Counted from the first letter of the stretch, positions 35,998 to 44,789 are shown. The stretch: 64,000 bases of DNA from Paraburkholderia bryophila (GCF_013409255.1 NZ_JACCAS010000002.1:372001-436000); one strand, 5' to 3'. The notes: a model not told the origin generated them from the sequence alone. Numbers and translations are program-made.

Positions 35998-36828
35998 TCA
36001 GTCCGCGCGCCCGTCGATAAGCGCCGTCAATGCCGGATACAGCGCACGACCCGCGGCGATGATCGGATTACCGCGCAACAGTCCGCCGTTCGCGAGGAAA
36101 TCGTTCACCGTGCCGCCCGCCTCGCGCACCAGCACGATTCCCGCGAGGCAGTCCCACGAATTGATATGCGGCTCGTAATAACCGATCAGACGTCCCGCCG
36201 CGACATAGGCCAGCATCAACGCGCCCGAGCCGTTGCGAATGAACATGCCGCCGTCGCCGAGAAGCCGAACGAGAAACGGCATGAACGCCTCGGGCTTCAG
36301 CCGATGAGAAAAACCCACACCCACCAGGCCTTCGCGAACGTCACACGCCGGGCTTGCGCTTAACGGTGTTTCGCCGACAAACGCGCCGCGTCCTCGCGCG
36401 GCATGAAACAAATCACCGCTGTTCGGATCGAACACCACGCCGATAAGCGGCTCGCCGTCCACCAGAATGCCGATCGACACACACCACGCGTACAGGCCGT
36501 TCAGGAAACAACTTGTACCGTCGATCGGATCGACTACCCAGACCACCCGCTCGCTCGACAACGTAGCGGACGCGCCGGCCGCGCTTTCTTCGCCGAGAAA
36601 CGCGTCGGCCGGAAACGCCTCGCTCACGGCTGTCCTGACAATACCTTCCACTTCCCGATCGGCAATGCTCACGAAGTCCTGCAAGCCCTTGTGCTCGACT
36701 TCCAGCGCCGCGCGGTTGCGGAACATCTGCAATGCCCGTTCACCAGCTTGCTGGGCGATCTCGCGCGCAAGCATATAGCGGGCGTCGAGGTCGATCGGGA
36801 GCGGTGTCGGCGATTCAATGACCGTCAT
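35998..36828 (-). CDS. Inositol-monophosphatase-family phosphatase
   Basis: 276 residues. Mg-dependent phosphatase motifs FLGEES, WVVDPIDGTSCFLNG and, near the C-terminus, INSWDCLAGIVLVREAGG. It could be an inositol, histidinol or 3'-phosphoadenosine phosphatase; substrate loops do not settle this. ATG 36828 has AGGAG upstream and overlaps the stop of an upstream small ORF (ATGA), suggesting translational coupling. It is convergent with polB. Confidence 0.9.
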   Translation of the reverse strand: MTVIESPTPLPIDLDARYMLAREIAQQAGERALQMFRNRAALEVEHKGLQDFVSIADREVEGIVRTAVSEAFPADAFLGEESAAGASATLSSERVVWVVDPIDGTSCFLNGLYAWCVSIGILVDGEPLIGVVFDPNSGDLFHAARGRGAFVGETPLSASPACDVREGLVGVGFSHRLKPEAFMPFLVRLLGDGGMFIRNGSGALMLAYVAAGRLIGYYEPHINSWDCLAGIVLVREAGGTVNDFLANGGLLRGNPIIAAGRALYPALTALIDGRAD

Positions 36829-37127
36829 GCCTGCGCTCCTGCAAGTGCCAGGCTGTGAGCTTCGAACGGCAAATCGACCCGCATTTCGCGCGAGAAAAAC
36901 TGATCCAGACCATGGCACACGACAGAGCTCTCCGGGTTCCAATTGAAAGTTGTGGCTGGCGCGACGGGCACGCACTGCGTTCCAGACGCCCCTCTGTTAC
37001 CTGCGCCTGCACACGCGTGCAAACATGGGCGCCGAGCATACCACGCCCGGTTAACACCCGCGATCACGTCGGTTTCTTCAGCGCCGCCAGACGGCGTTTT
37101 TTGAGGGATATACGACCTTTGCGCCAT
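36825..37127 (-). CDS. Small ORF (100 aa) coupled to the phosphatase gene
   Basis: Not a recognised family. Start ATG 37127 has GGAAGG 8 bases upstream and its TGA stop overlaps the phosphatase ATG, the pattern of a real coupled gene. The last 45 residues (SSVVCHGLDQFFSREMRVDL and then PFEAHSLALAG) read like a genuine protein C-terminus, whereas the middle is Arg/Cys/Ala-rich. It may be the remnant of a longer gene that once preceded the phosphatase. Confidence 0.4.
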   Translation of the reverse strand: MAQRSYIPQKTPSGGAEETDVIAGVNRAWYARRPCLHACAGAGNRGASGTQCVPVAPATTFNWNPESSVVCHGLDQFFSREMRVDLPFEAHSLALAGAQA

Positions 37128-37223
37128 CCGCGTCGCCTTCCATAATTTGCCTCGAAGATCAAACCGGTTGCGCTTTCAACCTTCGGCTTGATCAATCACG
37201 AAGCAGAAGAAAAGGACTTAACG
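36829..37223. other. Intergenic region with hairpin and T-run
   Basis: Apart from the minus-strand small ORF, this 395-bp gap contains a 5-bp GC hairpin (37082-37096) followed by TTTTTT on the plus strand, which looks like a rho-independent terminator but has no plus-strand gene before it. The last 40 bp serve as leader for the SDR gene. Confidence 0.4.
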
Positions 37224-37970
37224 ATGAGACTTAAGAACAAGTCAGCTTTGATTACGGGCGGTACGAGCGGCATCGGTCTGGCGACGGCCAGACTCTTCAT
37301 TGCAGAAGGCGCACGTGTCGCGGTTACGGGTCGAGATAAGGCCGCATTTGAGCGCGTGAAAGCCGAGCTTGGCGAGAATGCGCTCGTTCTCAAGGGCGAC
37401 GTCCGTTCGATCGAAGACATGCGGGTAATTGCCGCTGAGGTGAAAGAGAAGTTCGGCGGCCTGGATATCGTGTTCGCCAATGCGGGTTGGGCGTTCCCGT
37501 CCGCGGTCAACGACATCGACGCACAACTCTATGACGAGATCATGGACGTCAACGTCAAAGGCGTGGTGTTCACGCTTCAAGCGGTGTTGCCGGACTTGCG
37601 GGAGGGCGCCTCGGTCATTCTCAATACGTCGTTCGTTGCGCAGACCGGCAAGCATGGCATCTCGTTGACCGCAGCGGCGAAGGCCGCTGTACGGTCGCTT
37701 GCGCGCAGTTGGTCCTATGAGTTTCTCGACCGCAAAATCCGCTTCAACGCGATTGCGCCCGGCGCGATCGACACGCCCCTGCTCGGCAAATGGGGAATGC
37801 CCGACGAACAGATTCGCAGCCTCAAGACCGAGTTCGCCAAAACCATTCCGGTGGGTCACATGGGCAAGGCCGAGGACATTGCCTACGCGGCGCTCTATCT
37901 CGCCAGCGACGAATCCCGCTACGTCGTCGGCACCGAACTTGTCGTCGATGGCGGCGCCTCGCAACTTTGA
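37224..37970 (+). CDS. Short-chain dehydrogenase/reductase with altered active site
   Basis: 248 residues, classical SDR fold: cofactor motif TGGTSGIG near the N-terminus, FANAGW for NAG, and C-terminal YVVGTELVVDGGASQL. The catalytic Ser136 (NTSFVAQTG) and Lys153 are present, but the Tyr of YxxxK is Thr149 (TAAAK). Normal SDR chemistry would therefore be impaired or altered. ATG 37224 has AAGGA upstream; the frame start at 37188 is too far upstream of it. It is followed by a Tat-exported DJ-1 protein gene and a SnoaL-like gene in the same direction. Confidence 0.9.
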   Translation: MRLKNKSALITGGTSGIGLATARLFIAEGARVAVTGRDKAAFERVKAELGENALVLKGDVRSIEDMRVIAAEVKEKFGGLDIVFANAGWAFPSAVNDIDAQLYDEIMDVNVKGVVFTLQAVLPDLREGASVILNTSFVAQTGKHGISLTAAAKAAVRSLARSWSYEFLDRKIRFNAIAPGAIDTPLLGKWGMPDEQIRSLKTEFAKTIPVGHMGKAEDIAYAALYLASDESRYVVGTELVVDGGASQL

Positions 37971-38123
37971 GGCTTCGGCTCCCAATTCGAGAGCCCTCCA
38001 CATCATTGCGGCTTCACCCACTTCCGAATAACACGCCCGTCACGCTTTTCGTGGTGGGGGCTCTTCAATCCGCTCCGACCTGGCTGCGCATGCAGAGAGG
38101 GCCGAAGCATAGGAAAAATCACT

Positions 38124-38978
38124 GTGACAGACCCTATCGACAACAACGCCTCCGCGGCGCAACCGATCAACACGCGCCCTTCCCGCCGCGATGTTCTCAA
38201 GCTTGGCAGTATCGCCGCACTCGGCGCCCTGCTGGGAGGTGGCGCTCTACTTGGCCGCGCCACGCCCGCTCTCGCCGAGGCGGCGAGTACGGGGACGCTT
38301 TCGCCGAGCGAATCGTTCGACATCGTCATCGCGGTTTATCCCAACGGAACGCTTCTCGATTTTGCCGGCCCCAGCGAGGTTTTTCACTGGCTGCCCAATA
38401 CGAATATTCGCTACGCAAGCCTGGAGGGAGGTCCCGTGACTCTGGAATATGGCGTGGTGTATGGCAAGACCGAACGGCTCGCCGATATCGCCAAGGCCGA
38501 TCTGATCATGGTTCCCGGCGGGTCCGATCTGACAGCGCCGATGCAGCCGGCGTATCAGGCGCAGATCCGGCGTCTGGCGGACGGCGCCCGATATGTGACG
38601 TCGGTTTGCAATGGATCGCTCGTGCTAGCCGCAACGGGCATTCTCAAGGGTAAGCGGAGTGCCTGCCATTGGGCCTTTATCAACGACCTGAAGGAATATG
38701 GCGCCATTCCCGTTCCGGAGCGCTTTGTCGAAGACGACAACGGCCGGTTCATGAGCGGCGGCGGCATTACGGCAGGTATCGACTTCGCACTGCGCGTCGC
38801 CGCGAAGCTACGCGGTCAACAAGTCGCCGAATTCGCGCAACTCCTGATCGAATATGATCCCGCGCCGCCGTTCCATTCCGGTCATCCCAGGGACGCTCGG
38901 CCGGAAATCGTTGCGATGGTCGAAAAAGAACTGCCCGGTGCGTCCAAAGGGCTCGCACGCATTCCGGGCATTCGCTGA
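38124..38978 (+). CDS. Tat-exported DJ-1/PfpI-family protein
   Basis: 284 residues from GTG with AGGAAA upstream. Twin-arginine signal PSRRDVLKLGSIAALGALLG, then a DJ-1/PfpI domain (about residues 65-250): LIMVPGGSDL, nucleophile elbow SVCNGSLVLAATGIL with the expected Cys, and CHWAFI. Isonitrile-hydratase-like DJ-1 proteins share these features. Tat export of this fold is uncommon and implies folding or cofactor loading before export. The nearby minus-strand regulator carries the same fold at its N-terminus. Confidence 0.86.
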   Translation: MTDPIDNNASAAQPINTRPSRRDVLKLGSIAALGALLGGGALLGRATPALAEAASTGTLSPSESFDIVIAVYPNGTLLDFAGPSEVFHWLPNTNIRYASLEGGPVTLEYGVVYGKTERLADIAKADLIMVPGGSDLTAPMQPAYQAQIRRLADGARYVTSVCNGSLVLAATGILKGKRSACHWAFINDLKEYGAIPVPERFVEDDNGRFMSGGGITAGIDFALRVAAKLRGQQVAEFAQLLIEYDPAPPFHSGHPRDARPEIVAMVEKELPGASKGLARIPGIR

Positions 38979-39107
38979 AACACTTGCAGGCAATGTACGT
39001 GATGCCATATCGCTGGCCTCGATGAAGGCCGCATCCGACATTGCCTGATTCGCCGGCCCAATCGGGTGCGGCCCTCTCCCATTCACGCCAGGATTCGAAT
39101 TCATTCA

Positions 39108-39590
39108 ATGCGACAGACTCGTCTTTGTGCCGCTGCCCTTGCAGCCTGCTTCTCCCTTTTCGCCTTTGCGGCGTCCGCCACGTCCAGTGGCCCCAAAAGT
39201 CCGCCCGAGGCGGCCATTAAAGCCGAGAATGCACGATGGGCCGACGCCTTCCAGCGCGGGGATTATGACGCGATAGGCCACCTCTATACGGAAGATGGCG
39301 CACTCTTACCGCCCGGGGGCGACAGAGTCATCGGGGCCAGCGCGATCACCGAATACTTCACTAAGGGCTATGCTGGCGCCAAGCCGGATACGGTCTCCTT
39401 CAGCCATCCCGAGTTCTATGGCGACGATCGGATCGTGACTGAAGTTTCGGATACCGAGATCCGCGATCACAGTGGAAAGCTCAAATTTCGCGGCAAACAG
39501 ATCCTCATCTTTCTGAAGCAGGGCAGCATCTGGAAACTGCATCGCGACATCTGGAATGGTGGCGCTCCGCTGAAATCTGACGACCATTGA
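39108..39590 (+). CDS. Exported SnoaL-like (NTF2-fold, DUF4440) protein
   Basis: 160 residues with a signal peptide (MRQTRLCAAALAACFSLFAF, cleavage after ASA). The mature part is an NTF2-like fold: IKAENARWADAFQRGDYDAI, YTEDGALLPPGGDRVIG, then FLKQGSIWKLHRDIWN. Such proteins act as small hydrolases, isomerases or calcium/calmodulin-kinase association-like domains. ATG 39108 is chosen at the signal peptide. It probably works in the periplasm together with the preceding Tat-exported protein. Confidence 0.82.
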   Translation: MRQTRLCAAALAACFSLFAFAASATSSGPKSPPEAAIKAENARWADAFQRGDYDAIGHLYTEDGALLPPGGDRVIGASAITEYFTKGYAGAKPDTVSFSHPEFYGDDRIVTEVSDTEIRDHSGKLKFRGKQILIFLKQGSIWKLHRDIWNGGAPLKSDDH

Positions 39591-39649
39591 GCGTGCGGCG
39601 AAAGTACTCGCGCGGCGCGGTTTGACAACGGTAGTGGGTCGCTGAAGGA

Positions 39650-40600
39650 TCAGCGCCCCGCGTTCAATCTACTCGTGCGCCGGATCGATTGCGGCGGGTG
39701 TCCATGCAGTTTGACGAAAGCTCGCCGCATCCGTTCAGGATCGGCAAATCCCACCGCCAGAGCAATCTGTTCGATCGGCTCGCTACCATCCTGAAGGCGC
39801 AACCGCGCGGCTTCAACGCGCAAGCGCTCGACCGCCTTAGCCGGTGTTTCGCCCGTTTCCCGGCGGAATGCCCGGCCAAATTGTCGCAGACTCAATCTTG
39901 CGGCTTCGGCGAGTCGCTCGACAGGGAGCGCTTCAGCCAGATGTTCTCGGGCAAAATTCAAAGCAATGCGAATGCGATCCGACTCCGGTTCCATTTGCGA
40001 CATAGCGGAGAATTGGGACTGACCGCCTGGCCGACGGTACGGAACGACCAAAAGCCTGGCGGTTGCGCGCGCAACGGTCGCGCCCATATCGGCTTCGATC
40101 ATGGCGAGCGCGAGGTCTATTCCCGCGGCAATCCCCGCCGATGTCCACATGCGTCCGTCCGCTATATAAATGCTATCGCCCTCGACCTTGGTGCGAGGAA
40201 AGCGCGACTGCAATTGAGCAGCGTAGCGCCAATGCGTGGTTGCTCTCCGCCCATCCAGCAAGCCGGTTTCCGCCAGCAGAAACGCGCCCGTACATACGCT
40301 TGCCACTCGCGAGGCGTTGGCAGCCAATCGCCTGGCAGCGGTGATGTTCTCTGGTGTCTGCATCGGATCGATATCGCCGCCCACGAATACGACCGTGTCG
40401 AACGTGCGCCTCCGCGCGGGCTTCGTCTCGATAGAAAGGCCCGTGTTGCCGATAATCGGGCCTCCGGGCTGCGAGATGACATGGAGAACATAGGGAGTCT
40501 GGCCGGCGGCCATTGCCACCTGATTGAACGCCGAAAGTGGTCCGCCGAGATCCAGAGCATCGTGGCCATCGCACACGAAAAATCCAATTCGATGCGTCAT
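39650..40600 (-). CDS. GlxA-type AraC regulator with DJ-1/PfpI N-terminal domain
   Basis: 316 residues. The N-terminal DJ-1-like domain (IGFFVCDGHDALDLGGPLSA; SVCTGAFLLAETGLLDGR with the Cys retained) is joined to a C-terminal AraC HTH pair (LSLRQFGRAFRRETGETPAK; ALAVGFADPERMRRAF). GlxA-family regulators of this type sense small metabolites. An in-frame TTG at 40618 has no Shine-Dalgarno sequence, so ATG 40600 is used. It points toward the DJ-1/SnoaL genes, which it may regulate. Confidence 0.9.
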   Translation of the reverse strand: MTHRIGFFVCDGHDALDLGGPLSAFNQVAMAAGQTPYVLHVISQPGGPIIGNTGLSIETKPARRRTFDTVVFVGGDIDPMQTPENITAARRLAANASRVASVCTGAFLLAETGLLDGRRATTHWRYAAQLQSRFPRTKVEGDSIYIADGRMWTSAGIAAGIDLALAMIEADMGATVARATARLLVVPYRRPGGQSQFSAMSQMEPESDRIRIALNFAREHLAEALPVERLAEAARLSLRQFGRAFRRETGETPAKAVERLRVEAARLRLQDGSEPIEQIALAVGFADPERMRRAFVKLHGHPPQSIRRTSRLNAGR

Positions 40601-40695
40601 GAGGGAGTTAACCGACAATACGTGGAGTGACGTATTTTACGGAGAACCCTTAGATTGCGCCATTCGAGAATTGCGTGTTCGATGTGGCGCCGAAC

Positions 40696-41304
40696 CTATT
40701 CAAACAACAGAGCGATGTCTTCCGCGGTCTCCAGCAACTCTTCGCGCGACGCACCGTCGCGCGCCTGGATGGAGAACCCTAGCAGCACGGACGCCAGATG
40801 TCGTGCGGTGGATGCGAGCCGAGGATCCTCCAGCCATGGCGTCAGTACCGCAGCAATGTCCTGCCGAATCCCGTCACGGCGCTGCGCCAGTTCCGCGATC
40901 AGTTCGTGATGATCGGGGTGCGCGCAGAGCATGCCGCTTGACACCATGCAACTACGTTCGCCCTCTTCGGCGGTCACCGTGTCGATCGCGGCGGCCAGCA
41001 ATCGGCGCACCGCATCGGCGAGCGAATCAGCCTCCTGAACGGCCGACCGGTCGACCAGGTTGAACGCTTGCGAATAGCGGTCGAGCGCGCGACGGTACAA
41101 ATCGGCCTTGCTGCCGAACACACCGTACAGGCTAGGCGGCGCCACACCAATCGCCTTGGTGAGTTCGCTCATGCCCACGCCTTCGTAACCATGTCGCCAA
41201 AAAAGCCGCATAGCCGTCTCTACCGCGGTATCTTCATCGAAAGCGCGCGGCCTGCCGGTCTTACGGGGCGAAGCGGATTTCTCCGCTGGAATCGTCTGTT
41301 TCAT
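40696..41304 (-). CDS. TetR-family regulator
   Basis: 202 residues. The HTH is preceded by the RKTGRPRAFDEDTAVETAMR signature and continues GMSELTKAIGVAPPSLYGVF then GSKADLY; the C-terminal domain resembles TetR_C-type regulators of oxidoreductase or hydrolase genes. Start could be ATG 41304 or ATG 41313; the latter lies inside the operator-like arm. It is divergent from decayed hydrolase fragments with paired operators between them. Confidence 0.88.
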   Translation of the reverse strand: MKQTIPAEKSASPRKTGRPRAFDEDTAVETAMRLFWRHGYEGVGMSELTKAIGVAPPSLYGVFGSKADLYRRALDRYSQAFNLVDRSAVQEADSLADAVRRLLAAAIDTVTAEEGERSCMVSSGMLCAHPDHHELIAELAQRRDGIRQDIAAVLTPWLEDPRLASTARHLASVLLGFSIQARDGASREELLETAEDIALLFE

Positions 41305-41373
41305 AGCGATCATTAAAAAACACTTGACGACGCCTGTCAAGGCCACCAGAATGCCGTTTTTTAACGATCGCTA
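41304..41373. promoter_or_regulatory. Paired inverted operators between TetR gene and decayed genes
   Basis: Arm 41304-41321 and arm 41356-41373 match in opposite orientation at 17 of 18 positions (core TAGCGATC-N-TTAAAAAAC), separated by 34 bp. The right copy sits in TTAACGATCGCTAA, itself palindromic except at one symmetric position. The arrangement fits two TetR dimers controlling a divergent promoter. Confidence 0.7.
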
Positions 41374-41383
41374 ATAAACACGT

Positions 41384-41533
41384 ATGACCAGGTCTGATTT
41401 CACTTCCACGACGCTTGTCCTCGTGCGTGGTGCATCGCACGGCGGCCTCATGATCGATATGCCGCAAGAAACAGCGGATGTGATCGAGCACGCCGGTTTC
41501 GTGGTCGGCCAATCCGCCGCGCTAGAGGAGTAG
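41384..41533 (+). pseudogene. Fragment of an alpha/beta-hydrolase-like gene (49 codons)
   Basis: Starts MTRSDFTSTTLVLVRGASHGG, like the first strand and oxyanion turn of an alpha/beta hydrolase, then runs into an unrelated-looking 28-residue end and stops. It lies immediately downstream of the TetR operators. It is best read as a gene with a large internal deletion. Confidence 0.5.
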
Positions 41534-41536
41534 ATC

Positions 41537-41833
41537 ATGTCTTCCCCAGCCTTTTTTCCGTCGTTGCGGCGCATCGACATCGAGGCCGGTGATGTGCGGT
41601 TTGCCGGCGTGATGGGCGGCGACGGTCCGCCTTTGCTGCTACTCCGCGGTTATCCGCAGACCCACATCGCGTGGCGAAGGCTCGCTCCGGAACTCGCGAA
41701 ACACGACTCGGTCGTCATTCCCGATCTGCCGGGCTACGGTGCCAGTCGGCACCGCGACATGTCGCCGCGATGGACCAAGCGACGTGTCGGCGATGCGCTT
41801 GCCGCGCTCATGACCCATCTCGGTCTTCAATAG
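41537..41833 (+). pseudogene. Truncated alpha/beta hydrolase (dehalogenase/epoxide-hydrolase-like)
   Basis: 98 codons covering only the N-terminal third of a family of about 300 residues: PLLLLRGYPQTHIAWRRLAP and PDLPGYGASRHRD match the HGYPQT and DLRGYGxS segments of haloacetate dehalogenase-like hydrolases. The oxyanion His is Arg here. It ends before the nucleophile elbow, so it cannot be active. Confidence 0.75.
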
Positions 41834-41877
41834 TTAGTCATTCTTACTAAGCAATCTGTTCATTTTTTAAGGACTTT

Positions 41878-42789
41878 ATGATGTTCACCCGAATGCTGAA
41901 TTATCTGTTGACCGCCGCAGTCTCGGTGGCAAGCCTGTTGGCGATCACACCTGACGCAATAGCGGCTCCCACGAACTACATGGTCACCTCGAAGGACGGC
42001 GTCAAGCTTGCAGTTCAGGAAAGCGGCAATCCAGATGGTCCGCCGATCATTTTCATTCACGGCTTGCTCGGCAGTCGCCTGAACTGGGAAGAACAGGTGC
42101 AGAGCCCAGAATTGCGCCAGTACCGGCTCATTACGTACGATCTCCGCGGTCACGGTCTCTCGGATAAGCCGTCCGGCGCCGAGCCTTATCATGACGGGCG
42201 CCATTGGGCCGACGACCTCGACGCCGTTATTGAAGGCTCGCATGCGAAAAAGCCCGTCGTAGTCGGCTGGTCGCTGGGTGGCGTCGTGATATCCAACTAC
42301 CTCGCAACCTATGGCGATCGCCATATCGCCGGTGGTGTGTATGTCGATGGCGTGGTCGAACTCGCGGCGGGTCAGATCGTCGACCATCCCGACGTCTATC
42401 GGGACATGAATTCGCCGGACCTGAAGACGCATCTCGACGGCGAACGCACTTTCGTCGGACTGTGTTTCAACCATCGGCCGGATAGCGACACGTTCAGCCG
42501 ACTGCTCGCGAATGCTGCGATGGCTTCGTGGGACATGCAGAAAGAAATCCCGACGATGACGGACTTCGCCGCCGAGGGGATCAGCAAGGCGCACGTGCCT
42601 CTGCTGTTTATCTATGGCGGCCACGATGCGCTGGTCGACACGCCCAGAACACTGGCTCGCGCAGCCGCGCTGAACTCACATATCGCGACCAAGGTGTACC
42701 CCGACGCGGGCCACGCGTCGTTCGCTGAAGAACCCGATCGCTTCAATCACGATCTGGCGGAGTTCGTCAAATCGACGTCCGCAAAATAG
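41878..42789 (+). CDS. Exported alpha/beta hydrolase
   Basis: 303 residues. A signal peptide (MLNYLLTAAVSVASLLAI) is cleaved near IAAPTN. Intact triad: nucleophile in VVGWSLGGVV, acid in YGGHDALVD, His in DAGHASFAEEP; oxyanion segment FIHGLLGSRLNW. AAGGA precedes the start; ATG 41878 and 41881 are both possible. Close relatives include non-haem peroxidase-like and esterase enzymes; the natural substrate is unknown. It lies downstream of two truncated hydrolase fragments. Confidence 0.88.
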   Translation: MMFTRMLNYLLTAAVSVASLLAITPDAIAAPTNYMVTSKDGVKLAVQESGNPDGPPIIFIHGLLGSRLNWEEQVQSPELRQYRLITYDLRGHGLSDKPSGAEPYHDGRHWADDLDAVIEGSHAKKPVVVGWSLGGVVISNYLATYGDRHIAGGVYVDGVVELAAGQIVDHPDVYRDMNSPDLKTHLDGERTFVGLCFNHRPDSDTFSRLLANAAMASWDMQKEIPTMTDFAAEGISKAHVPLLFIYGGHDALVDTPRTLARAAALNSHIATKVYPDAGHASFAEEPDRFNHDLAEFVKSTSAK

Positions 42790-42865
42790 CTCGCGGCGCC
42801 ATGGCAATCGTCGCCGCTTAAGTGAAGGATCGGCGACATAGGCGAAAGCCGAAAGCCGATCGCGC

Positions 42866-43801
42866 TCACCGACCAATGGACGATTCCCTCTCGCCCGCTT
42901 CAACGCGGTCCTCCTGAAGCGTAGCCTGCCGCGCCGTCGCATCACGCTTCGGCGACGTGCCGAACATGCGGGCATATTCACGGCTGAACTGCGAGGGACT
43001 CTCATAGCCGACCTCAAACGAGGCCGTCTCGACATTGGCGGCACACGAAATCATCAATCGGCGAGCCTCGAGCAAGCGGAGTTGCTTTTGATACTGCAAC
43101 GGTGTCAATGAAGTCAGCGCCTTGAATTGACGATGAAAAGCCGACGCGCTCATCTGCGCAATATCGGCAAGATCCTCAATTCGGACCGTTTCCCTGAAGC
43201 GACTCCGCAAGCTGTGCATGGCGCTGATCACACGGTGCGACGGTCCGTTTGCCAGCGTCAATCTGGCAACGTCGGCGCCATGCGGCCCCGTGAGAAGCCA
43301 GTAGCAAATCTCCCGCAGAATGAGCGGAGCCAGCGTGGAAATCGCCTTGGGCGTGTCGAGCAGGCGCGCGAGGCGTAGCGCGCAATCGGCCAACGGTCCC
43401 TGGAAGTCGGTCACGAAGATGCCGCGGCTCGCCTCCTCGCTGGCGAGAGGCATTGCATCCAGCTCATCCGCGACACTTCGCATGACCGCGAGATCCAGTT
43501 CGAAGGCCAGAACGAGACAAGGCTGACCGGGGCTGGCCTCGACCACACGTCCTATCGAAGGCGTCTCGACGCCGATCAGTAGAGCCTGCCCGGCACGGTA
43601 GACCAGGCGGCTGCCGCCGAACGTCGCCCACTTCGCACCCTGCGCCACGATGCATAACGCGGGCCTGGAGATCCTGTGCGCGGATTGCTTGGGGTGGTCT
43701 GATCGAAGGATGACCAGTCCGTCGATTGCCGTCATGAACGGGCTCTCTCCAGGCTGACGATCGGTATAGCGCAGAAGCGCCTCGGCCAACTGATCCGGCA
43801 T
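42866..43801 (-). CDS. AraC-family regulator (AraC_N type)
   Basis: 311 residues from ATG 43801 with AAAGGAG upstream; the much longer frame upstream overlaps the divergent SDR and is rejected. N-terminal AraC_N domain (PALCIVAQGAKWATFGGSRL, YRAGQALLIGVETPSIG) and C-terminal double HTH (IEDLADIAQMSASAFHRQFK; SFEVGYESPSQFSREYARMF). This subgroup often controls a divergent SDR or reductase gene, as found here. Confidence 0.9.
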   Translation of the reverse strand: MPDQLAEALLRYTDRQPGESPFMTAIDGLVILRSDHPKQSAHRISRPALCIVAQGAKWATFGGSRLVYRAGQALLIGVETPSIGRVVEASPGQPCLVLAFELDLAVMRSVADELDAMPLASEEASRGIFVTDFQGPLADCALRLARLLDTPKAISTLAPLILREICYWLLTGPHGADVARLTLANGPSHRVISAMHSLRSRFRETVRIEDLADIAQMSASAFHRQFKALTSLTPLQYQKQLRLLEARRLMISCAANVETASFEVGYESPSQFSREYARMFGTSPKRDATARQATLQEDRVEAGERESSIGR

Positions 43802-43981
43802 CTCCGGTCTCCTTTCACGCCGCTCCTGCACCTGGCTCCGGCACGCTCGGGAGGAACGGGCAGAAACGGACAGGAATAGGCAGGAAATTGGATGGTTTCG
43901 GCATTCTCCCACCGGCATGCCGTCGACATAATAAGCCCATACGTCGACAGCAGATGACGGGATCCTAACGGGAAGTAACCT

Positions 43982-44740
43982 ATGCCAGCCAACAAAGTCG
44001 CTATCGTCACCGGGGGCAGCCGCGGAATCGGCCGCAACGCGGTACTCCGTCTCGCCAAACAGGGCGTGCATGCCATCTTTACGTACAAGTCGAGTCGGGC
44101 GGACGCTGACGAAGTGGTTGCGCTCACCACGGAATCGGGCGCCCAGGCCATCGCGCTGCAACTCGACGTAGGCGATACGAACACGTTCGATGGGTTTGTG
44201 AACGAAGTCCGAAAAGCGCTTGCCGAACTTGGTGTCGAGCGTTTCGATTACCTCGTGAACAATGCCGGCACCTCATCCGGCGCGAGCCTCGCGACGATCA
44301 CCGAAGCGGAGATGGACTCGCTCTATCAGGTCCATTTCAAGGGTGTATTGTTCCTGACGCAGAAGCTGCTTCCGCTCATCAACGACGGCGGCCGCATCGT
44401 CAATATCTCGTCGGGACTCGCTCGTGTGGCCATGCCCAATCGCATCGGCTACGGCCCGATCAAGGCGGCCGTCGAAGCCTTGACCCGCTACCTGGCGGTA
44501 GAACTGGCCCCGCGCCGGATCGTCGCCAACGTGATCGCACCGGGCGCCATCGCGACGGATTTCAGTGGCGGGATCGTCCGCGACAATCCTCAGGTCAACA
44601 AGGCGGTCGCAGATATGACAGCGCTGGGCCGCGTTGGTGTGGCAGACGACGTCGGCCCCGTCATTGCGGCGCTACTGTCCGACGATTTCGGCTGGGTCAA
44701 CGCGCAGCGTATCGAAGTCGCGGGCGGCATGCATATCTAG
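43982..44740 (+). CDS. Short-chain dehydrogenase/reductase
   Basis: 252 residues, classical SDR with TGGSRGIG, NNAG, catalytic Ser in VNISSGLAR and the full YGPIK motif, so unlike the SDR at 37224 it should be catalytic. Tight GGGAAG ribosome-binding site. It is divergent from the AraC regulator with 180 bp between, and closed by a clear terminator. Substrate unknown; the group includes 3-oxoacyl-ACP reductase-like and glucose/alcohol dehydrogenases. Confidence 0.92.
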   Translation: MPANKVAIVTGGSRGIGRNAVLRLAKQGVHAIFTYKSSRADADEVVALTTESGAQAIALQLDVGDTNTFDGFVNEVRKALAELGVERFDYLVNNAGTSSGASLATITEAEMDSLYQVHFKGVLFLTQKLLPLINDGGRIVNISSGLARVAMPNRIGYGPIKAAVEALTRYLAVELAPRRIVANVIAPGAIATDFSGGIVRDNPQVNKAVADMTALGRVGVADDVGPVIAALLSDDFGWVNAQRIEVAGGMHI

Positions 44741-44762
44741 GCGCCAGCACGTCGAAAGCGTC

Positions 44763-44789
44763 AGACCGCCGGGTGTCGGCCGGCGGTCT
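44763..44789. terminator. Hairpin terminator between SDR and MFS genes
   Basis: Perfect 10-bp stem AGACCGCCGG/CCGGCGGTCT with a 7-base loop, followed by CTTTGCCTTTACTT. It lies between convergent genes and could serve both. Confidence 0.75.

Noticed and set aside
37082..37102. Rho-independent terminator on the plus strand
   Set aside because: The stem is only 5 bp and no plus-strand gene precedes it; it also overlaps a possible minus-strand coding region, so it is described but not called as a terminator.
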